From positions 1 to 11,161 of the forward strand of contig CACZQE010000297.1 in assembly GCA_902783205.1 (NCBI GenBank): a stretch of DNA of 11,161 nt, read 5' to 3'. Every line of letters begins with the position of its first letter. Position 1 is the stretch's first letter. The DNA comes from an uncultured Lachnospiraceae bacterium. GTDB taxonomy: Bacteria > Bacillota_A > Clostridia > Lachnospirales > Lachnospiraceae. The notes below the pieces were generated by a model, which was not told the origin of the DNA, did not search any database, and saw nothing but the letters and a program-made list of their open reading frames with translations. Shown here one piece after another: positions 6,593 through 11,161 of the stretch. A program made the translations under genes and the position numbers.

Positions 6593-6598
6593 AACATT

Positions 6599-8263
6599 TT
6601 GAAAGCAACAGGAGAGAAGACAGTAAAGATCATACCTCTCGGTGGGCTGGAACAGATCGGCATGAATATCACCGCCTTTGAGTACGAAGATTCCATTGTA
6701 GTGGTGGACTGCGGACTGGCCTTCCCGGATGATGAGATGCTGGGAATCGACCTGGTAATCCCTGATATCACTTACCTTAAGGAGAACGCGGATAAAGTAA
6801 AAGGTCTGGTGATCACTCACGGACATGAGGACCATATAGGTGCCATACCCTATGCATTAAAAGAACTGAATATGCCCGTCTATGCCACAAAGCTGACCAT
6901 GGGCCTGATTGAGAATAAACTGAGAGAACACAACCTGATCAACTCGACCAGAAGAAAGGTGATTGCTCACGGGCAGTCCATCAATCTGGGCTGTTTCAGG
7001 ATTGAATTTATAAAGACCAACCACAGCATTTCCGATGCGGCGGCTCTGGCCATCTATACCCCGGCGGGCGTAATCGTCCACACGGGTGACTTTAAAATCG
7101 ACTATACCCCGGTGTTCGGCGATGCCATTGACCTGGGACGTTTTGCCGAGCTTGGCAAAAAGGGAGTCCTGGCCCTGATGGCAGACAGTACCAATGCCAT
7201 GCGGGAGGGATATACATCCTCGGAGCGGACGGTAGGAAGAACTCTCCAGCATCTTTTCGAGGAATACAAGGATCACAGGATCATCGTGGCTACATTCGCT
7301 TCCAATGTGGACAGAGTACAGCAGATCATGAACTGTGCCTGCAAGACGGGAAAGAAAGTGGTCATTGAAGGAAGGAGCATGGTCAATACCATTTCCACAG
7401 CCGAGGAGCTCGGCTATATCAAGATTCCGGACAATACCCTGATCGAGATCGAGCAGATGAAGAACTATACGGATGAACAGCTGGTCCTGATCACTACCGG
7501 ATCCCAGGGAGAGACCATGGCGGCCCTGAGCCGGATGGCCTTCTCCAATCACAGAAAGGTTTCCATTAAGCCGGGAGACGTCATTATATTCAGTTCCCAC
7601 CCGATTCCGGGAAATGAAAAGGCTGTCTCCAAGGTTATGAATATGCTGTCCCAGATGGGAGCCAGGGTAATATTCCAGGATACACACGTATCAGGCCATG
7701 CATGCCAGGAAGAAATCAAGCTGATCTATACCTTGACAAAGCCAAAGTACGCGATTCCGGTCCACGGAGAGTACAGGCATCTGAATGCCCACAAGGATCT
7801 GGCCGTGGAAATGGGCGTACCTAAAGAAAATGTAATTATCATGAAGTCGGGAGAAGTTCTTGCCCTGTCCGAAAAGAAGGCAGAGATCGTGGGAACGGTT
7901 CCGGCCCAGGGAATCTATGTGGACGGCCTGGGCGTGGGAGATGTAGGCAATATTGTCCTTCGCGACCGGCAGATGTTGTCACAGAACGGCCTCTTCATTG
8001 TGGTGGTGACCCTGGACCGCTATACCGGCATGCTGCTTGCGGGACCGGATATCGTATCCAGAGGTTTCGTCTATGTCAGGGAGAGTGAGGACCTGATGGA
8101 TGAAGCCCGTAATGTTGTTACCCATACCCTGGAGGAATGCCGGAAGAAGAAGATCAACGACTGGAGCAAACTGAAATCCGAGGTCAGGGATGATCTGGGC
8201 AGCTTCATCTGGAAGAAGATGAAGAGACGGCCCATGATCCTTCCCATCATTATGGAAGTATAG
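6599..8263 (+). CDS. rnj: Ribonuclease J (5'-3' exo- and endoribonuclease)
   Basis: The main 5'-3' mRNA decay and rRNA maturation enzyme of many Firmicutes, a metallo-beta-lactamase/beta-CASP nuclease acting in the cytoplasm. Its 554 residues match B. subtilis RNase J1 in length. Visible landmarks: PLGGLEQIGMN (13-23); the zinc motif THGHEDH (H74, H76, D78, H79); further ligands H142 (KTNHS), D164 (HTGDF) and H389 (PVHGEYRH); beta-CASP blocks ADSTNA (195-200), ATFASN (231-236), GSQGE (301-305) and SSHPIPGNE (332-340); and VSGHA (364-368). A C-terminal domain follows from about 445. The organism must start this protein from TTG. Only this copy is visible, so whether a J1/J2 pair exists is unknown. 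A YlbF-family gene starts 11 bases downstream, so the two are very likely cotranscribed. Confidence 0.96.
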   Translation: MKATGEKTVKIIPLGGLEQIGMNITAFEYEDSIVVVDCGLAFPDDEMLGIDLVIPDITYLKENADKVKGLVITHGHEDHIGAIPYALKELNMPVYATKLTMGLIENKLREHNLINSTRRKVIAHGQSINLGCFRIEFIKTNHSISDAAALAIYTPAGVIVHTGDFKIDYTPVFGDAIDLGRFAELGKKGVLALMADSTNAMREGYTSSERTVGRTLQHLFEEYKDHRIIVATFASNVDRVQQIMNCACKTGKKVVIEGRSMVNTISTAEELGYIKIPDNTLIEIEQMKNYTDEQLVLITTGSQGETMAALSRMAFSNHRKVSIKPGDVIIFSSHPIPGNEKAVSKVMNMLSQMGARVIFQDTHVSGHACQEEIKLIYTLTKPKYAIPVHGEYRHLNAHKDLAVEMGVPKENVIIMKSGEVLALSEKKAEIVGTVPAQGIYVDGLGVGDVGNIVLRDRQMLSQNGLFIVVVTLDRYTGMLLAGPDIVSRGFVYVRESEDLMDEARNVVTHTLEECRKKKINDWSKLKSEVRDDLGSFIWKKMKRRPMILPIIMEV

Positions 8264-8274
8264 GCGGGCCTGCT

Positions 8275-8673
8275 ATGATGGAGAGCACAGATTCCGAAAA
8301 CAGAAAACCGATTACGGATGAGGAAATACTTGATATGACCAGGGAACTCTGTGCCAGGATCTGCCTGACCGGAACCTATCGTTCCTATTACAGGTGCAGC
8401 AGACTTCTGGCCCAGCAGGAAGCCCTTGCTTCCAGGGTCAATGAGTTCCGTGCCAGAAATCTTGCCTGCTGCCTTGAGGAGCAGGATGAGAAGAAGAATG
8501 AAAAGACCCGGGAATTATATCAGGAGTACCAGGACGTATTGAGTGAGCCGGTGGTGATGGACTTTCTTGCGGCTGAACAGGAAATCTGCAGACTGCTGCG
8601 GAGGGTCCAGAATTCCATGGCAATGAATATACCGCTTAACCTCTCACATATGAAGGAGAAGGAAGAGTTATGA
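8275..8673 (+). CDS. YlbF/YmcA family protein (DUF964), cysteine-rich
   Basis: A 132-residue, predominantly helical protein. The pattern of a short N-terminal helix (EEILDMTRELCARI), a tyrosine-rich turn (TGTYRSYYR), long charged helices (about 43-90) and a C-terminal helix (VMDFLAAEQEICRLLRRVQ) fits the Com_YlbF family. In B. subtilis YlbF (RicF) and YmcA (RicA) form an Fe-S-containing complex with YaaT (RicT) that modulates RNase Y cleavage, so a place next to RNase J is suggestive. It has six cysteines (26, 30, 41, 65, 66, 105), high for its size; whether any bind a cluster is unknown. Either ATG 8275 or ATG 8278 may be the start, and no good ribosome site is visible, so translation may depend on coupling to RNase J. 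Family call is by pattern and is less certain than its neighbours. Confidence 0.72.
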   Translation: MMESTDSENRKPITDEEILDMTRELCARICLTGTYRSYYRCSRLLAQQEALASRVNEFRARNLACCLEEQDEKKNEKTRELYQEYQDVLSEPVVMDFLAAEQEICRLLRRVQNSMAMNIPLNLSHMKEKEEL

Positions 8674-9035
8674 CAAAAGGAATGATGGGATTCTTCATCA
8701 AGTTTCTGGCCGCAACCCTGCTTCTTTTGTTCCTGCTTTATCTCTTTATCACCTGCAGGGACCTGGGATACAGGATATTTGCGGACCGCGCCAAAGACGC
8801 GCCCGGCCACGGGGTGGAAGCGGTGATCCGGGTGAGCAGAAATGAAAGCTTAAAGGAGATCGCCAGGGACCTGGAGGAGAAGGAAATCGTGGACGATGCC
8901 TTTGTATTCCGTGTACAGATCCGCTGCATGGATGATTATGATAAGATCAGACCGGGCAAATACAAGATGTCTTCCGAGATGACTCCCTCCCGTATCCTTC
9001 AGACAATGACAGCGGAGGAGACAGAGGGACCATGA
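8670..9035 (+). CDS. MltG-like membrane protein reduced to anchor and LysM-like domain
   Basis: A 121-residue protein with a short cytoplasmic end, one strong transmembrane helix (about 7-28) and an extracytoplasmic part. That part matches the N-terminal LysM-like subdomain of MltG/YceG: VEAVIRVSRNESLKEIARDL (49-68), then EKEIVDDAFVFRVQIR and KIRPGKYKMSSEMTPSRILQTM (92-113). Full MltG, a lytic transglycosylase that cuts nascent peptidoglycan, is about 340-380 residues, with a catalytic glutamate in a C-terminal domain wholly missing here. The gene ends cleanly: both ends form ATGA overlaps (with the ylbF-type gene and with trmR), and no leftover coding sequence lies in another frame. It occupies the place of yrrL (mltG) in B. 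subtilis. It is not expected to be catalytic; binding or scaffolding is conceivable. Confidence 0.75.
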   Translation: MTKGMMGFFIKFLAATLLLLFLLYLFITCRDLGYRIFADRAKDAPGHGVEAVIRVSRNESLKEIARDLEEKEIVDDAFVFRVQIRCMDDYDKIRPGKYKMSSEMTPSRILQTMTAEETEGP

Positions 9036-9679
9036 GTACTGACAGAGTAAGAGTCAGAGACTTTATCCGGTCCTTTTACAGGGACCCGTCCTCTGATATT
9101 TTAAATACAATAGAAAAAGAAGCAGAAGCAGATCAGGTTCCTGTGATCCGGAAGGATTCCAGGGAACTGCTTCGTGTCCTTCTGCACATGAAGAAGCCGG
9201 AGAGAATACTGGAAGTGGGAACCGCTGTGGGATTTTCTTCGGTTTTTATGAGTACATACACTCCGGAGAGTACCGGGATCACGACGATCGAAAACTGGCC
9301 GCCTCGGATTGAGGCCGCCAGGATCAACATAGAAAAGGCAGGATGCAGTGACAGGATCACCCTTCTGGAAGGGGATGCGGCCGAGATCCTTCCCACCCTG
9401 GAGGGACCCTATGATTTCATATTCATGGATGCTGCCAAAGGACAGTACATCCATTTTCTGCCGGAAGTCATGCGCCTGCTGGCGCCGGAGGGAATCCTTC
9501 TCTCGGACAATGTGCTCCAGGACGGAGATATCTTTGAATCCCGGTACGGGATCGTCCGCAGAAATCATACCATTCACAGCCGCATGAGAGAGTATCTCTA
9601 TGCCCTGACCCACATGGAAGAACTGGATACGGTGATCCTTGAGGTGGGTGACGGCATGTCCGTCAGTGTCAGGAAATAA
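9032..9679 (+). CDS. trmR: tRNA 5-hydroxyuridine methyltransferase TrmR (YrrM-type O-methyltransferase)
   Basis: A class I SAM-dependent O-methyltransferase of the metal-dependent type (COG4122), 215 residues. Visible: the SAM loop ILEVGTAVGFSS (59-70), acidic strand end TTIEN (84-88), GDAAEILP (114-121), metal-site residues D133 in FIFMDAAKGQY and D159-N160 in LLSDNVLQDG, and the closing strand block LEVGDGMSVSV. B. subtilis YrrM (TrmR), of nearly equal length and at the same place in the gene order, methylates 5-hydroxyuridine at tRNA position 34 to 5-methoxyuridine. The next gene encodes the U32-family protein associated with making that hydroxyuridine, which supports the specific call. 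Without the context this would be only a generic O-methyltransferase. The start overlaps the stop of the MltG-like gene. Confidence 0.85.
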   Translation: MSTDRVRVRDFIRSFYRDPSSDILNTIEKEAEADQVPVIRKDSRELLRVLLHMKKPERILEVGTAVGFSSVFMSTYTPESTGITTIENWPPRIEAARINIEKAGCSDRITLLEGDAAEILPTLEGPYDFIFMDAAKGQYIHFLPEVMRLLAPEGILLSDNVLQDGDIFESRYGIVRRNHTIHSRMREYLYALTHMEELDTVILEVGDGMSVSVRK

Positions 9680-9690
9680 GGGAGGAATAT

Positions 9691-10920
9691 ATGAGAAAGA
9701 CAGAATTACTGATACCTGCCAGCAGCCTTGAGGTCCTTAAGACTGCGGTCCTGTACGGGGCAGACGCGGTCTATATCGGCGGTGAAATGTACGGCCTGCG
9801 GGCCAAGGCGAAGAATTTTACAATGGAAGAGATGGCGGAGGGAATCCGCTATGCCCATGAAAACAATGTCAAAGTCTATGTGACTGCCAACATCGTAGCC
9901 CATAACCGGGATATGGAAGGAGTGGAGAAATACTTCAGGGAACTCTCAAAGATCGGACCCGACGCCCTGATCATTTCCGATCCGGGTATCTTCACCATAG
10001 CAAGGACTGTCTGTCCGCAGATTCCGGTCCATATCAGCACCCAGGCCAACAGCAGCAACTACCTGACCTGGCGCTTCTGGTACGATCTTGGTGCCAGCCG
10101 GGTCGTGGCGGCAAGAGAACTGTCCTTAGAGGAGCTTTCCCGGATCCGCCGGGAGATACCCGAGGATATGGAAATAGAGGCATTTGTCCATGGCGCCATG
10201 TGCATTTCCCACTCGGGACGGTGCCTGCTGAGCAGTTATTTTACAGGAAGAAACGCCAATATGGGCGCCTGTACCCATCCCTGCCGGTGGAAATATTATG
10301 TGGTGGAGGAAACCCGGCCGGGCGAGTATCTGCCCGTTGAGGAAAATGAGCGGGGGACCTACATCTTTAATTCAAAAGATCTCTGCATGATCGGATATAT
10401 CCCCGAGCTGATAGAAGCCGGTGTGGACAGTTTCAAGATAGAGGGCAGGATGAAGACAGCCCTTTATGTGGCCGCGGTAACAAGGACCTACCGGAAAGCC
10501 ATCGATGATTACAACCGGTCTCCGGATTTATACAGGGCCAACATGCCCTACTATCTGGATGAGATCGCCAAATGTACCTACCGTCCCTTTACCACAGGCT
10601 TCTATTTTGACAAACCCGATGAGACGGCGCAGATTTACGATGCCAACACTTACATAAAAGGCTATACCTATATCGGGATTGTCCGGGAGACCGATGACAG
10701 AGGATACGCGAGAATATCCCAGAAGAACAAGTTCTCCCTGGGCGAGACCCTGGAGGTCATGCTGCCCGGAGGAGACAACCTTGAAGTCAGGGTCCGGGCT
10801 ATGGAGGACGAGGACCATTGTCCTGTGGAATCCGCTCCCCATCCCGCGCAGACAATCTGGTTCGATACCGGGCAGGAGCTTAAGCCCGGATGGCTGATCA
10901 GAAGAAAGGAGGCCCAATGA
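9691..10920 (+). CDS. trhP: U32 family protein, tRNA uridine-34 hydroxylation protein TrhP (YrrO/YegQ type)
   Basis: Often annotated as peptidase or collagenase U32; the YegQ/YrrO branch is instead needed for 5-hydroxyuridine at tRNA wobble position 34. In 409 residues: an N-terminal barrel opening ELLIPASSLEVLKTAVLYGA (5-24), the U32 signature EAFVHGAMCISHSGRC (163-178), GACTHPCRW (192-200), FNSKDLCMI (226-234), SFKIEGRMK (247-255), and a C-terminal small beta domain (about 320-405). Cysteines 171, 178, 194 and 232 are spaced like the 4Fe-4S ligands described for the U32 protein UbiU. GGGAGG (9680-9685) precedes ATG 9691 by 5 bases, 11 bases after trmR. B. subtilis has two genes here (yrrN and yrrO); only the longer form is present in this window. 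No protease motif is seen. Confidence 0.82.
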   Translation: MRKTELLIPASSLEVLKTAVLYGADAVYIGGEMYGLRAKAKNFTMEEMAEGIRYAHENNVKVYVTANIVAHNRDMEGVEKYFRELSKIGPDALIISDPGIFTIARTVCPQIPVHISTQANSSNYLTWRFWYDLGASRVVAARELSLEELSRIRREIPEDMEIEAFVHGAMCISHSGRCLLSSYFTGRNANMGACTHPCRWKYYVVEETRPGEYLPVEENERGTYIFNSKDLCMIGYIPELIEAGVDSFKIEGRMKTALYVAAVTRTYRKAIDDYNRSPDLYRANMPYYLDEIAKCTYRPFTTGFYFDKPDETAQIYDANTYIKGYTYIGIVRETDDRGYARISQKNKFSLGETLEVMLPGGDNLEVRVRAMEDEDHCPVESAPHPAQTIWFDTGQELKPGWLIRRKEAQ

Positions 10921-11161
10921 GTCTTCGCGAAAAACTGTTTTTCAGAAAGAGGGCGGCATCGGCGCCGCTGTTCTATCCGGATCATTATTTTGATTCCGTT
11001 CTTGATATCCCTTTTGAGGAACTCTACCGCAGGGGCTATCGGGGCGTGATGTTTGATATTGACAATACCCTGGTTCCCCATAACGCCCCGGCAAACGAGC
11101 GTGCCAGAGCTTTTATGAGCCAGCTGAGGGAAATCGGCTACAAGACCTGCCTGATCTCCAA
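10917..11161 (+). CDS. yqeG: YqeG family HAD IIIA-type phosphatase, N-terminal part (3' end outside window)
   Basis: Starts at ATG 10917, overlapping the trhP stop as ATGA, with AAAGGAGG (10905-10912) 4 bases before it. Eighty-one residues are visible before the window ends. A basic N terminus is followed by YPDHYFDSVLDIPFEELYRR and RGVMFDIDNTLVPH (42-55). DIDNT is HAD motif I, with nucleophile D47 and general acid D49. The visible end (CLIS) is reaching motif II. YqeG proteins are small cytoplasmic phosphatase-fold proteins, usually about 165-180 residues, of unknown substrate. It appears to be a further member of the RNase J-trhP operon. Confidence 0.88.
   Translation, partial: MSLREKLFFRKRAASAPLFYPDHYFDSVLDIPFEELYRRGYRGVMFDIDNTLVPHNAPANERARAFMSQLREIGYKTCLIS

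Larger units (their letters stand above)
6365..6598 (+). other. 234-base gap between DUF1292 and RNase J
   Basis: Contains the probable terminator, a second hairpin (CCTGC-TATG, TTTT loop, CATA-tg-GCAGG, 6415-6438) that competes with it, a 7-bp inverted repeat CTGACTG/CAGTCAG (6482-6488 and 6508-6514, 19-base loop), and a likely promoter just before RNase J. A 49-codon frame from ATG 6431 to TAA 6578 lacks a ribosome site and resembles no family I know. I recognise no riboswitch, tRNA or other known RNA here. Confidence 0.6.

Noticed and set aside
6381..6608. 75-codon - strand frame across the same gap
   Set aside because: Runs through the terminator hairpin and into RNase J; composition and sequence give no sign of a real protein.
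6857..7687. 276-codon open frame on the - strand opposite RNase J
   Set aside because: Antisense shadow of a strongly conserved gene; no recognisable domain and no start context.
1..11161. CRISPR arrays, insertion sequences, tRNA or rRNA genes, phage genes
   Set aside because: No regularly spaced repeats, transposase motifs, cloverleaf-like sequences or phage-type proteins were seen; the window is nearly filled by conserved housekeeping genes.

Overview
The window looks like core chromosome of a mid-GC Firmicute in class Clostridia, most likely a Lachnospiraceae-type gut anaerobe. The reasons are near-perfect AGGAGG ribosome sites, TTG starts, RNase J, IreB, a His-less HPr-like protein, and a gene order that largely follows the Bacillus subtilis run yrzL-yrrK-yrzB-yrrL-yrrM-yrrO. 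It holds 14 genes (two cut by the window edges), with no RNA gene, insertion sequence, CRISPR array or phage gene that I can see.

Region 1 (1-3402, + strand): the end of one MgtC/SapB-type membrane protein, a second complete MgtC-like protein, a NifS/IscS-type cysteine desulfurase whose start lies inside the end of mgtC, and a rhodanese-less ThiI. The desulfurase and ThiI together form the expected sulfur-relay pair for 4-thiouridine at tRNA position 8. Region 2 (3403-3838, - strand): a single-gene unit, with its own promoter and rho-independent terminator, coding an HPr-fold protein that has lost the phosphorylated histidine. Region 3 (3883-5226): mtaB, the ms2t6A37 tRNA methylthiotransferase.

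Region 4 (5277-6427): a clear promoter drives ireB, ruvX and a DUF1292 gene, joined by 4-nt ATGA overlaps and followed by a hairpin that probably ends the transcript. Region 5 (6365-6598) is a 234-base gap with competing hairpins and a likely promoter. Region 6 (6599 to the end): RNase J, a cysteine-rich YlbF-family protein, an MltG-like protein reduced to its membrane anchor and LysM-like part, the tRNA methyltransferase TrmR, the U32-family tRNA hydroxylation protein TrhP, and the start of a YqeG HAD phosphatase. Short gaps or ATGA overlaps suggest that this is one operon.

The common theme is RNA. Three separate tRNA modifications are represented (s4U8; ms2t6A37; ho5U/mo5U34), and mRNA decay or RNA processing factors (RNase J, YlbF-type, RuvX/YqgF) sit between them. 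Three of the modification proteins should depend on Fe-S clusters or sulfur transfer (desulfurase, MtaB, TrhP). I see no wholly new system. The points most worth a second look are the His-less HPr, the domain-reduced MltG, and the RNase J-YlbF pair inserted into an otherwise conserved gene order.
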